A stretch of DNA of 32,331 nucleotides from Candidatus Uhrbacteria bacterium (lineage in GTDB: Bacteria; Patescibacteriota; Patescibacteriia; JACQRZ01): the NCBI GenBank assembly GCA_016206235.1, contig JACQRZ010000015.1, positions 1 through 32,331 of the forward strand, read 5' to 3'. Position 1 is the stretch's first letter. Each line of letters opens with the position of its first letter. Shown piece by piece: positions 8,101 through 14,469 of the stretch. The notes beneath the pieces were generated by a model. It did no database searches, was not told where the DNA came from, and worked only from the letters and a program-made list of their open reading frames with translations. A program made the position numbers and the translations under genes.

Positions 8101-9712
8101 AGATGTTGTTCAGGTGAGCGGCGAATTCAAGACATTGAAATCTTTCTTAGGGCAAGAGGAGTATCGGCCACCTGTACGAGAGGTTGCGCCACAGACAAGT
8201 GAAGCACGTGTCATACCCAAAGGCGGTGGAGATTCTCTGTCAGCAGCTGCTGAGGCAAAGACTGCCGCTGCAGTTGAGTCACGAGGCGCAACCAGAAGGG
8301 TTGTTGAGGGAAGAGAGCCTGCACAGAGCGGCAAATCCGAGGTAAAAGATGCTTCGAAAGATGGAAAACAAGCTCAAGTAAACGAACAGCAAAAAACTGG
8401 AAAACCAGGAGAGGCGCCAAGAGCAAATCCCGTTGATGCACCGGCGGCAGAAAGCAAGCCGGCAGCTGGCAAGCCAATACTTCAGGTAGATTCAAAAACA
8501 GGTCATCAAACGTTGCAATTTGTGCGAGGTGGAGAAGTGGCAAAACTCGACGTGAGTACTGAAGGCGCAAAGAAATGGGATTTTCATCATTTTGGCCAAG
8601 CATTTGACGCCTATGGTGAAGTGAAGAGTGACCAACAGATGCAACAGCAGCTCCTTTTAGCTCTGGAGACGGCGGCAAAAACGGAAAGTGGCGCAGAACA
8701 TTTTATTCATACATTTCATGAAAAATTAGTAGGTGCGGTAGGCGCAGAGAAGGCAGAAACATTTTGGGATGTTCAGACAGGAGTAAAACATTTTGGACAG
8801 CCTGAAATACTCCATGGCAAGGGCAAAGAAATGTTCAAGGCGGCACTCATGGCAGGAGGTGATCCAAAATACGGCACAACAGTGAGCGAAGCCATGAGGT
8901 TTTTACATGACAAAGGTGCGACAAATATCCATATCCCTAAAGGTATTTTTGGCAGCAATGTTGAACTCACGCTTAATCATAAGATTTTTGACACGCCAAA
9001 AGGCCCCAAAGTGCCCGATACAAAGACACCAGCTGATTCCAAGCCGAGCGGAGATTTTAAGCTTGAAGTAGAGCAGAAGGCGCCAGCCGCTGAAGTTACT
9101 CCTCAAAATCATTGGAAACAAGAGCTTAATCTCAATAACTTTTACGGCGGAAAACTAACCGGAAGTGTTGAATTTATCAAAGAAGGCAATCGTATTGAAG
9201 TTAGGGGGAGTTATCACATGCCGCCGGAGGCATTTAGAGATGGTGGAATTGAAAATCGATTTTTCAAACATCAGCTAAGTAAGAGTGAGTATAGTGAAGT
9301 ACTCATGCAAATGCCGCAGCTCGTGTCAGCAGGTAAGCTTGAGTCAACAAGCACTGACAAACTTTTTGATCAGCTGAGGCTCTACAACCATAAAGCAGCT
9401 ATTAATCTTCGACTTCATGACGAGCTTATGACAATGGGTAAAAAAGAAGAGGCTGCAGCAGTTTTAAGGGATACCAAACAAATGATTCGAGATGTTCATG
9501 GACTTGGCCTTGATAGATACTTGATGAATAGATACAACTTTCCACCAGCATTGCGCCCACCAGATACATTGGGTGATATTGGAAAATCAGTCGATGATAT
9601 TGGAAAGGCAGTTGGTAAGTTTTTTGAAGAAAAGAAGCCAGCGGTTCCGTCTGAGTCATCAGGAAATGCGAATCTTGAAGCACAGCCGAAAGCGCCTATC
9701 CCTGAAAAGTAA
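5132..9712 (+). CDS. Giant repeat-containing protein of unknown function (1526 aa)
   Basis: I do not recognise the family. No classical signal peptide is present at the start. A glycine-rich hydrophobic segment lies at about 164-195 and a second at about 404-425, so it may be membrane associated. A Pro/Thr-rich linker spans about 551-602. It is followed by five copies of a short motif, [ED/G][KR]G[WF]GTG-x(2)-Y/F-x-G-x-NP, at about 603, 654, 715, 742 and 767. A second, longer repeat (A...Y..NP..FGGK....V....A) occurs at about 474-510 and 906-943. Low-complexity charged stretches separate these from two further structured regions (about 1110-1290 and 1330-1490). The gene starts 3 nt after the DUF5663-like gene and ends at a bidirectional terminator. 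A role in the envelope is possible; nothing in the sequence names an enzyme. Confidence 0.9.
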   Translation: MARVEGQKLRIDEEALRQHRALDKLGVPNPDLSDLERQKPGPEGLFEDAKEAVKTALERMKTIGRVADGMEKSVDATAMLKGIPENIYKGWKFLGDINLYNDYLKRAEEGKGGTSLFEKALFAELIKQNTDTEHKGTYTKEQLQQYLNEHFVESVVLRFLSVRSCIGFGLMGGAGILGALTGAIEGASITKKIVDGVRGGFRATGAVIATHDFKKAYDTQWVVETTEFLELQRDVEDLKAYGKKRGESQDGINEAVEGYLRGEFRAKAEKRGVGLIAAATDAIGKKVTGKEKTEQQLNTDIQKIADKMYKQYRDREKKLEDPKEIQKLYTELNAVAQQWKFGREELPAKDTKAATIQKEGIESRNQTAEKIDALTQEYKQVLGCSFNLESAVDKRLRARKIEHLAAVAGAGTAAFFAPEIIKGLRGGWEFVAGKLWSGAHEQMVEQANPPVAVVESKTISTPKPEINMDLNKHGTGLTYAETAFRQYQANPKVFGGKTPEEVLRYIAHSQVGDRGFAAENQFAKDLHSLKMMPGQTISWNGDSGDYVTFETPKSATPPPTPGPEAAPTPPQTPAPTTQPTSTPFQPAVASGSPTPSPTPDMSGKGWGTGREFTGQNPEVSAVQPEEKGIGRAIRDWWHDLTRDRVSGAKPISSGKGWGTGATYKGINPDYPENVSSSLSSSGSEAVKPRSLSGAEQLAKPTAGFPGETDHSFPDERGFGTGATYKGINPDYPEQIDTRSDFEKGWGTGATYKGLNPEYDTRNDVPDGRGWGTGRTYTGPNPDASNQEAWNEPQKVSVSPEAKTPYGPPVQPEMSKVDPELVKIAVAAEQAHGSTIKVLVEQLDKTGKIDFGKTPARTFMDIERLWSISRLKDPSDFNDFDKMVQRAHKYGFDHLTEKGVHKVDFDGNMTIKEAITKAYSENPQAFGGKNFNQVFHDLARQYGIYPPERLPSETNATYLTRLHAFNAEIQNKIGDIKMPNGQHLYYSSSKEDVVQVSGEFKTLKSFLGQEEYRPPVREVAPQTSEARVIPKGGGDSLSAAAEAKTAAAVESRGATRRVVEGREPAQSGKSEVKDASKDGKQAQVNEQQKTGKPGEAPRANPVDAPAAESKPAAGKPILQVDSKTGHQTLQFVRGGEVAKLDVSTEGAKKWDFHHFGQAFDAYGEVKSDQQMQQQLLLALETAAKTESGAEHFIHTFHEKLVGAVGAEKAETFWDVQTGVKHFGQPEILHGKGKEMFKAALMAGGDPKYGTTVSEAMRFLHDKGATNIHIPKGIFGSNVELTLNHKIFDTPKGPKVPDTKTPADSKPSGDFKLEVEQKAPAAEVTPQNHWKQELNLNNFYGGKLTGSVEFIKEGNRIEVRGSYHMPPEAFRDGGIENRFFKHQLSKSEYSEVLMQMPQLVSAGKLESTSTDKLFDQLRLYNHKAAINLRLHDELMTMGKKEEAAAVLRDTKQMIRDVHGLGLDRYLMNRYNFPPALRPPDTLGDIGKSVDDIGKAVGKFFEEKKPAVPSESSGNANLEAQPKAPIPEK

Positions 9713-9724
9713 ATAGTAGTACTA

Positions 9725-9752
9725 AAAAACAGGGCCTTTAAACCCTGTTTTT
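9725..9752. terminator. Bidirectional rho-independent terminator
   Basis: A perfect 10-bp stem (9725-9734 with 9743-9752) has A-runs on the left and T-runs on the right, so it works for both strands. It serves the convergent ends of the giant gene (plus) and rplT (minus). Confidence 0.9.
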
Positions 9753-9760
9753 GTTGTACC

Positions 9761-10111
9761 CTATGAGACGTTCACCTTCTTAACAATCTTTGCAAAGATA
9801 GTTGGGTTTTCTCGGGCGATTTGCGAGAGAATTTTACGGTCAACTTCAACGTTGGCCACTTTGAGCTTATTGATGAACTTTGAGTAGCTCAGGCCAAGCT
9901 CTTTGCAGGCCGCGCTAATCTGTATCTGCCAAAGGCTACGGAACGATCGTTTCTTTGCACGGCGGTCTCGATAGGCATAGGCGCCTGCTTTGAGCATAGC
10001 GGGCCGCGCTAGTTTAATGGTTTTTTTGCGTCCCCATTTGTAGCCCTTTACGGCCTTGAGGAGCTTTTTTCTTTTTTTGAGGTGTAGTGTACCTCGCTTT
10101 ACTCGGGGCAT
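9761..10111 (-). CDS. rplT: 50S ribosomal protein L20
   Basis: 116 residues, the normal L20 length. The start MPRVKRG, the block KGYKWGRKKTIKLARPAMLKAG and the motif AKKRSFRSLWQIQISAACK are diagnostic. L20 binds 23S rRNA and is required early in 50S assembly. It is the last gene of the infC-rpmI-rplT order that is conserved across bacteria. In other bacteria L20 represses this operon through the infC or rpmI leader; here the leader gaps are occupied by repeat arrays and I see no obvious L20 target. A bidirectional terminator follows. Confidence 0.98.
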   Translation of the reverse strand: MPRVKRGTLHLKKRKKLLKAVKGYKWGRKKTIKLARPAMLKAGAYAYRDRRAKKRSFRSLWQIQISAACKELGLSYSKFINKLKVANVEVDRKILSQIARENPTIFAKIVKKVNVS

Positions 10112-10122
10112 ACATTTCTTTT

Positions 10123-10202
10123 AGCTTACAGCTTGCGGCTTATAGCTAGCAGCAAGCATTTAATTTTCTTCTGTAAGCTGAAAGCTGAAAGCTATCAGCT
10201 TG
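10123..10202. repeat. Intergenic heptad array pair (AGCT-containing units), rpmI-rplT gap
   Basis: Five 7-nt units of the form AGCTNNC or close variants begin at 10123, 10130, 10137, 10144 and 10151. Four more beginning AGCT start at 10076+100 in register, i.e. 10176, 10183, 10190 and 10197. AGCT is its own complement, so the arrays can pair. The element fills most of the gap. Confidence 0.85.
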
Positions 10203-10203
10203 A

Positions 10204-10401
10204 TTAAAGTTGATTGGTTGCAACACGGACGGTTTTTTGGAGTGTTTTTGAAAGCGAAACATCATGGCGCTTTTTGCGCGTGATTTTGCCTGTGTTTCGT
10301 GAATTAAAATGATCCTGTCCACAGTAGCGTTTGAGCACCTTTTTGGATTTTGTCACTTTAAAACGCTTGACCACTGCTTTAATCGTCTTTAATTTCGACA
10401 T
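10204..10401 (-). CDS. rpmI: 50S ribosomal protein L35
   Basis: 65 residues from ATG at 10401. The start MSKLKTIKAVVKRFKVTKSK aligns with the L35 N-terminus (MPKLKTKKAAAKRFKVT in other bacteria), followed by the basic HFNSRNTGKITRKKRHDV core. A longer reading from 10443 would add 14 residues encoded by the neighbouring repeat array; I reject it because L35 never has such an extension. L35 is a small 50S protein. Gene order infC-rpmI-rplT is conserved. Confidence 0.95.
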   Translation of the reverse strand: MSKLKTIKAVVKRFKVTKSKKVLKRYCGQDHFNSRNTGKITRKKRHDVSLSKTLQKTVRVATNQL

Positions 10402-10413
10402 ATCTTTTGATAT

Positions 10414-10497
10414 TAACAATGTAACCATATAACAATATAACATTCTATTCTAAAAGAAGTTTTTATTGCTATATTGTTAAATTGCTAAATTGTTACA
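10414..10497. repeat. Intergenic octad array pair (TAACNATN units), infC-rpmI gap
   Basis: TAAC occurs at 10414, 10422, 10430 and 10438, and TTG[TC]TA at 10466, 10474, 10482 and 10490, all exactly 8 nt apart. The second array is complementary to the first and could pair with it across a 20-nt spacer. Period 8 distinguishes this element and the one at 27431-27504 from the period-7 elements. Confidence 0.85.
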
Positions 10498-10499
10498 GT

Positions 10500-11057
10500 T
10501 TATGATTTTTTTGAACCTATAATGACGTTCAGTCGTCCGCCCTGCATACTGATTGGACTCTCCATGTTTGCCGGTACACCCTCTTCTTCTAATCGCTTCA
10601 CAAATTGGCTCATGATATCACGGGCGAGATTGGTATGTTGCCGTTCTCGTCCTCGAAGCACCATTTCCAGCTTTACCTTATCATTACCCTCTAAAAATTT
10701 TTTTGCCTGGGCAATGCGCACCTCTAAATCATGCTGGCCAATACGCAAAGAGATGCGCAAGCCTTTTACTTCAGTCTTTTTTTGGCGAGCCCGTGCCTTC
10801 CGAAGTTCTTTTTCCAGTGTGTATTTCAACTTGCCGTAATCCATGATTTTACACACGGGAGGAACTGCTTTTGGCTCAATTTCTACCAAGTCTGATTCCA
10901 CCTCTTGTGCGCGTTGCAGAGCCTCTTCAAGAGGCACAACGCCAACATGCTCGTTGTTTTCATCGAGAAGGCGCACTTCTAGAGCAGTAATTGCTCTATT
11001 GGTGCGATAGGTGCGTGTTGGTGCCTGCGTTGGTGCGCGGCGGAAATTTTTTCGCAT
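10500..11057 (-). CDS. infC: Translation initiation factor IF-3
   Basis: 185 residues, normal for IF-3. The N-terminal domain shows YRTNRAITALEVRLLDENNEHVGVV (18-42), the connecting region VCKIMDYGKLKY (88-99), and the C-terminal domain ends with MESPISMQGGRLNVIIG. IF-3 binds the 30S subunit, prevents premature 50S joining and checks the start codon. In many bacteria infC starts with AUU for autoregulation; here the frame starts with a normal ATG at 11057, so that control is not apparent. The GIY-YIG gene ends 12 nt upstream, so the two may share a transcript. Confidence 0.97.
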   Translation of the reverse strand: MRKNFRRAPTQAPTRTYRTNRAITALEVRLLDENNEHVGVVPLEEALQRAQEVESDLVEIEPKAVPPVCKIMDYGKLKYTLEKELRKARARQKKTEVKGLRISLRIGQHDLEVRIAQAKKFLEGNDKVKLEMVLRGRERQHTNLARDIMSQFVKRLEEEGVPANMESPISMQGGRLNVIIGSKKS

Positions 11058-11069
11058 TAATCTTTTATA

Positions 11070-11390
11070 TTATTTACTTACTTTTTTCCAGATACCTAGA
11101 ATTAAATTCATTTTCTTTTTTGTTGTCCAGCCTTTGATCTGCTTTTCTCGTCTTCGAGACTCGAGAAGTGTATCATATGTCTCAAAGTAAACAAGCCATG
11201 CAGGCAGTCGGTTTTTTGTCCAAATTGCGGCCGCGCCGGAGTTATGTTTATTTATTCTTTCTTTTAAATTGCTGGTTGATCCGCAGTATAAACTACCGTC
11301 ACTGCAGTTTAATAAATAAACATAAAATTGATTTTGCCCTTCGATAAACTCAGGACATTCGACTTCTTGAAAGCAATATTTTTCAAGCAT
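11070..11390 (-). CDS. GIY-YIG domain nuclease (UPF0213-like)
   Basis: 106 residues. From about residue 22 the protein reads YVYLLNCSDGSLYCGSTSN, the standard form of the GIY-YIG motif in the small UPF0213 family, followed by LKERINKHNSG with the conserved Arg, and the C-terminal YFETYDTLLESRRREKQIKG with the metal-binding Glu. Such proteins are presumed DNA endonucleases of unknown cellular role. The first about 20 residues are unusual: bases 11337-11363 are a REP-like palindromic repeat (see 12112-12129 for a relative) read as the residues VECPEFIEG. The domain itself is complete, so the repeat appears to have extended or replaced the original N-terminus. Start at 11390 is the only ATG available before the domain. 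Confidence 0.85.
   Translation of the reverse strand: MLEKYCFQEVECPEFIEGQNQFYVYLLNCSDGSLYCGSTSNLKERINKHNSGAAAIWTKNRLPAWLVYFETYDTLLESRRREKQIKGWTTKKKMNLILGIWKKVSK
11337..11363. repeat. REP-like repeat inside the 5' end of the GIY-YIG gene
   Basis: On the minus strand this stretch contains CCTGAGTTTATCGAAGGG, matching CCTGAGCCTGTCGAAGGG at 12112-12129 (plus) at all but three positions. Similar sequences are widespread dispersed repeats in many environmental bacteria (established only in a general sense). Here the copy is translated in frame. Confidence 0.65.
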
Positions 11391-11399
11391 AGAAGGTCA

Positions 11400-11582
11400 A
11401 AGACCATGTCTTCGATTCCATTCGACATGCTCATGGCCTGAGTTTATTGAGGGCTGAGGGATGAGTCCTCTCTTCGAGCCTGAGTCTCAGAGCCGAAGGC
11501 AGGCTCAGACTCGAAGAGAGCCCTTCGATTCGCTTTTAGTTTTAAAATGGCCAAAGGCCATGAGCGAGCGTAGCGAGTCGAA
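11400..11582. repeat. REP-like palindromic repeat cluster, 3' side of tmRNA
   Basis: No gene is seen. A long imperfect hairpin is formed by 11468-11487 and 11501-11520 (18 of 20 positions pair, loop of 13 nt). A short palindrome around 11547-11560 (ATGGCCAAAGGCCAT) follows. Next comes TGAGCGAGCGTAGCGAGTCG (from about 11560), a sequence repeated with few changes at 12053-12072 on the other side of the tmRNA. The cluster could help terminate tmRNA transcription. Confidence 0.7.
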
Positions 11583-11982
11583 TGGAGATGGCGGGAGTTG
11601 AACCCGCGTCTGGAAAGCAACAAAAATCGAATGTACAAGCGTAGCCGATCGTTGCATACAATAAAAGGGTACAGAGATCGGCGTCCATCCTTTTATCGCG
11701 GCTTACGGTATGCCAATGATGATCCAGTAAGCCAAAAGACCATCAATGTCCTGAAGATATGACACCCGTTCTTTTCTATCAGGAGTCAAAAAGACAGATG
11801 GCAGCGGCTTAGATTAAGCAGCTACAGTCGCAAAGCTTGGGACAAGGTTTGAAGCCAAGACTCTCGCTTTGCTTACAAATGTGTTGACATTTGAATGGTT
11901 CTTACCAGTTTTTTCGAGTCTAGGTAAGCTGCTCGGCTTGAACGATTGTTGTTGGATCTTCCCATCAAAGCCCAGCATCCCC
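11583..11982 (-). ncRNA. ssrA: Transfer-messenger RNA (tmRNA)
   Basis: On the minus strand the 5' end GGGGATGCTGGGCTTTGATG (from 11982) and the 3' end, with the T-arm GCGGGTTCAACTCCCGC and CATCTCCA (to 11583), form the tRNA-like domain: a 7-bp acceptor stem GGGGATG/CATCTCC plus discriminator A. CCA is not encoded. Length is 400 nt. The tag frame ends at a TAA at 11814-11816; its last residues are NLVPSFATVAA, so the tag ends in Val-Ala-Ala, close to the usual Leu-Ala-Ala degradation signal. The resume codon is uncertain; a GCG at about 11865-11867 (tag starting ARVLASN) is a good candidate. tmRNA rescues stalled ribosomes and marks the product for ClpP-type proteases; its partner smpB is directly upstream. 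Confidence 0.95.
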
Positions 11983-12131
11983 GTTCGACTCAGTTTGTCT
12001 TTCGACAAACTTCGCTCACGACCTTCGGCCAGTCAAACTGAGTCGAACGTCTTGAGCGAACGAAGTGAGTCGAAAGGCCAATGGTCTTTGGCCAAGCCGA
12101 ATCGAATGAGTCCTGAGCCTGTCGAAGGGCC
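11983..12131. repeat. REP-like palindromic repeat cluster between smpB and tmRNA
   Basis: A perfect 15-bp inverted repeat (11983-11997 with 12034-12048) encloses a nested 7-bp hairpin (11994-12000 with 12004-12010 region). Further right are TGAGCGAACGAAGTGAGTCG (12053-12072), a GGCCAA...TTGGCC palindrome (about 12077-12094), and the TCCTGAGCCTGTCGAAGGG unit at 12111-12129. These elements are related to the copies at 11337-11363 and 11400-11582. The cluster lies in the region that should carry the tmRNA promoter. Confidence 0.75.
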
Positions 12132-12132
12132 A

Positions 12133-12579
12133 TTACTTCCTTTTCAACTCTTCACGTATCTGTCGTTCGACGTCTCTTTTCTTCATGATCTCGCGCTTCT
12201 CGAACTGTTTTTTTCCGCGTCCGAGACCTAAAACTACTTTTAATCTTGTTTTCGTAGTATACACTCTCAGGGGTAGTAATGTCAAGCCTTTGACATTGAG
12301 TTTTCCTTTTAATCTTGCTATTTCTTTCTTTTTTAGGAGAAGTTTCCTGCTACGACTTGGGTCGTAGCTTTGATCCGGTTTTGCGAACGTATACGGGGAA
12401 ATGTGGGTATTCAGCAAAAAGAGCTCATTATCTTTAAAGGCGGCAAAGCTCCCTTTAAGGTTGATATGCCCATTCCGCGCCGATTTGACCTCTGGGCCAG
12501 TCAGCATCAAGCCAGCCTCGTAGTCTTCGAGGATTTCGTAGTCGTAGGTCGCTCGCTTGTTAATTGCAATTATGGGCAT
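12133..12579 (-). CDS. smpB: SsrA-binding protein SmpB
   Basis: 148 residues, normal length. INKRATYDYEILEDYEAGL, LTGPEVKSAR, the KGSFA segment and HISPYTFA are all characteristic of the SmpB beta-barrel, and the basic C-terminal tail (KKRDVERQIREELKRK) is the part that occupies the empty mRNA channel. SmpB binds the tRNA-like domain of tmRNA and guides it into stalled ribosomes. The tmRNA gene lies 150 nt downstream on the same strand. A TATAAT at 12596-12591 on the minus strand would start transcription only about 5 nt before the ATG, and it overlaps the divergent promoter for the 12622 gene. Confidence 0.97.
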   Translation of the reverse strand: MPIIAINKRATYDYEILEDYEAGLMLTGPEVKSARNGHINLKGSFAAFKDNELFLLNTHISPYTFAKPDQSYDPSRSRKLLLKKKEIARLKGKLNVKGLTLLPLRVYTTKTRLKVVLGLGRGKKQFEKREIMKKRDVERQIREELKRK

Positions 12580-12592
12580 AATTGTCTATAAT
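12564..12592 (+). promoter_or_regulatory. Sigma-70-type promoter for the AI-2E family gene
   Basis: TTGCAA (12564-12569) and a perfect TATAAT (12587-12592) are separated by 17 nt. Transcription would begin near 12599, giving a leader of about 23 nt. The -35 box lies inside the first codons of smpB, and a minus-strand TATAAT (12596-12591) overlaps the -10, so the two divergent genes probably compete for polymerase. Confidence 0.75.
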
Positions 12593-12621
12593 TATAATAT
12601 CCTAAACATATTTGGTCTACC

Positions 12622-13674
12622 ATGCACGGCGACCGAACGATTACAACCATCAATATTTCGACCCTTTCGTTTATTAAAGTCCTTATTATTTTGGGCGTTT
12701 TGGCGTCGTTCTATATTCTTCGCGATGTTCTCGCGATTATTTTTATTGCACTGATTCTTTCGTCGGCAATGGGTCCTTGGGTTACCAGTCTCGAGCGAAA
12801 AGGACTGCCGCGCATGCTAGGTATTTTGTTGATTTATCTTTTGATGATTTCGGGTTTTGGGCTCGTCGTTTTATTGATTATTCCGCCTATGACCTATGAA
12901 TTCAATCTTTTGGCTCAACAGTTTCCATTCTACGCCGAACGTATGCTGCAGCTCCTTCGCGACCTTAATTCCGACTATAATCTTGTTCAGCAGTTTAAAG
13001 ATTCTATCCAATCAATCCAGTCAGGGCTCGTTGATGTTGCGAGTAACGTATTTAGCAAATTGTACGATTTTGTGAGGGGATTTGTTGCTTTTATCGCGAT
13101 CTTTGTCGTAACGTTTTATATTATTGCTGAAGAAACAGCACTGCGAAAGTTAGTACATACGGTCGTTCCCGTGAAGTATCAGCCATATCTCGAAGATGTG
13201 ATCGGACGGATCCAGGGAAAGATTGGGCAGTGGCTTCGAGGGCAGATGATTTTGTGCTTTATAATTTTCACTCTTACGTTTATCGGCCTTTCGATTTTAG
13301 GCGTTAACTATGTATTGCTCTTGGCAATACTCGCCGGTATTTTGGAGTTTATTCCTGTCATTGGTCCAACGATAGCTGCAATACCCGCCTTATTTGTTGC
13401 TTTTAGCCAGTCGCCCATATTAGCTTTTTGGGTGCTTTTGCTCTATATCCTCATTCAGCAACTGGAAAATCATCTTCTGGTACCGCGTATTATGGAGCGA
13501 ACCGTTGGAATCAATCCATTGATTAGTATTATCGCTCTCTTGATAGGCGCTGAAATCGCTGGTATTATCGGCGTTCTCCTTGCGATTCCTGTTGCCACAA
13601 TCGTTATCATTATTATCCAGGACTTCATAGGTCCTGGTCGCGAAGATACACATTCCCTCGCTGTTGAAAACTGA
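12622..13674 (+). CDS. AI-2E family transporter / permease
   Basis: 350 residues with about seven to eight hydrophobic membrane segments. Paired helices at about 15-50 and 66-90 come first, then an amphipathic region of about 60 residues, then helices from about 150 onward. The sequence VNYVLLLAILAGILEFIPVIGPTIAAIPA and the LENHLLVPRIMERTVGINPL block are hallmarks of the AI-2E transporter family (PF01594). Family members export or import varied small solutes or act as Na+/H+ antiporters; the substrate cannot be inferred. The gene stands alone with its own promoter. Confidence 0.9.
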   Translation: MHGDRTITTINISTLSFIKVLIILGVLASFYILRDVLAIIFIALILSSAMGPWVTSLERKGLPRMLGILLIYLLMISGFGLVVLLIIPPMTYEFNLLAQQFPFYAERMLQLLRDLNSDYNLVQQFKDSIQSIQSGLVDVASNVFSKLYDFVRGFVAFIAIFVVTFYIIAEETALRKLVHTVVPVKYQPYLEDVIGRIQGKIGQWLRGQMILCFIIFTLTFIGLSILGVNYVLLLAILAGILEFIPVIGPTIAAIPALFVAFSQSPILAFWVLLLYILIQQLENHLLVPRIMERTVGINPLISIIALLIGAEIAGIIGVLLAIPVATIVIIIIQDFIGPGREDTHSLAVEN

Positions 13675-13700
13675 TAAGATGATATGGTAGAGTTTAGGGG

Positions 13701-13745
13701 TTGATTTTTTGTATCTATTTGTTAGGATAGCATCCTTGCTTTTTT
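13701..13745 (+). other. Gap before the sigma factor gene: weak terminator or promoter-like signals
   Basis: A 5-bp hairpin AGGAT-AGC-ATCCT (13724-13736) followed by a T-run (about 13740-13746) could end the AI-2E gene transcript. The same stretch contains a promoter-like pair, TTGATT (13701-13706) and TAGGAT (13723-13728), with a 16-nt spacer. Neither is strong, and I cannot decide between them. Confidence 0.3.
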
Positions 13746-13807
13746 GTTTATATTCACAAGGCAAGCCCTAAATTGTAACACTTTTCTCATCAATTTCGTC
13801 TTATTAC

Positions 13808-14365
13808 ATGCGAACCCACTTTAACGAAAAGATCCTTTTGTACAAGGTTCGTAAGGGAGATGCCGAAAGTTTCGGTCCGATTTTCGATCATTATCACGAA
13901 AAGATCTATCGGTTCATCTACCTCAAAGTGCCGACCGGACAGGACGCGGAGGATATAACAGCCGAAACATTCCTCAAGGCATGGCAGTACCTTAAAGAAC
14001 AAAAAAAGATTTCATCACTCCAGGCGTTTTTGTACCAGATCGCGCGCAATCTTGTCATCGACTTTTACCGCAAGCGCGGAACAGTTATTGAGTCGATCGA
14101 TGAGCAGGAAATTGTGATTGCCGATAGGGGAGATCTTACGCTTGAAGAGAAGGTGATGCTCAAAAGCGACATGGTCCAGATCGAAGCGGGATTGCGGCAA
14201 CTCAAAGATGCCTACCGCGAAGTGATCGCCCTGCACTACCTCAACGAGCTCTCTCTCGCAGAAACGGGAAACGTTATCGGCAAGTCTCATGGAGCAACGC
14301 GCGTGCTTCTGCATCGCGGAATGAAGGCGCTCAAACAAATACTTGCAGAAACGAAACAGAAATAA
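13808..14365 (+). CDS. RNA polymerase sigma factor, ECF type
   Basis: 185 residues, ECF size. Region 2 is visible as FDHYHEKIYRFIYLKVPTGQDAEDITAETFLKAW (about 27-60), including the core-binding and -10-recognition helices. Region 4 is visible as LRQLKDAYREVIALHYLNELSLAETGNVIG followed by HGATRVLLHRGMKAL (about 135-178), a helix-turn-helix for the -35 element. Regions 1 and 3 are absent as expected. The next gene encodes a single-pass DUF5667 membrane protein, the arrangement of a sigma factor with a membrane-bound regulator. The large surface-protein genes just downstream are plausible targets, but this is inference from position. Confidence 0.93.
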   Translation: MRTHFNEKILLYKVRKGDAESFGPIFDHYHEKIYRFIYLKVPTGQDAEDITAETFLKAWQYLKEQKKISSLQAFLYQIARNLVIDFYRKRGTVIESIDEQEIVIADRGDLTLEEKVMLKSDMVQIEAGLRQLKDAYREVIALHYLNELSLAETGNVIGKSHGATRVLLHRGMKALKQILAETKQK

Positions 14366-14369
14366 ATAT

Positions 14370-14458
14370 CAAATACCCAATATCCAATATCCAATTAATT
14401 CCAAAACTTTAAAAACTTATAAAAAGTTATTTGGAAATTGGGAATTAGGAATTGGTTA
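14370..14458. repeat. Intergenic heptad array pair (CCAATNN / TTGGNNA units)
   Basis: CCAA recurs at 14377, 14384 and 14391 (a looser unit at 14370), and TTGG or TTAG at 14431, 14438, 14445 and 14452, each 7 nt apart. The arrays are inverted relative to each other and fill the gap between the sigma factor and its partner gene. The TTG at 14452 could be mistaken for a start codon. Confidence 0.85.
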
Positions 14459-14469
14459 TTTTTTTAACT

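Noticed and set aside
10123..10202. CRISPR-like array
   Set aside because: Units are 7 nt with no 25-40 nt repeats or unique spacers, and no cas genes are present.
10402..10443. N-terminal extension of L35 from an upstream ATG
   Set aside because: The extra residues are encoded by the octad array, and L35 proteins start at MxKLKT.
11814..12008. A 64-codon minus-strand frame
   Set aside because: It overlaps the 5' half of the tmRNA; only its last codons (the tag) are translated, and not from this start.
11869..12231. A 120-codon plus-strand frame across tmRNA and smpB
   Set aside because: It is antisense to tmRNA and smpB and includes the palindromic repeats; no family resemblance.
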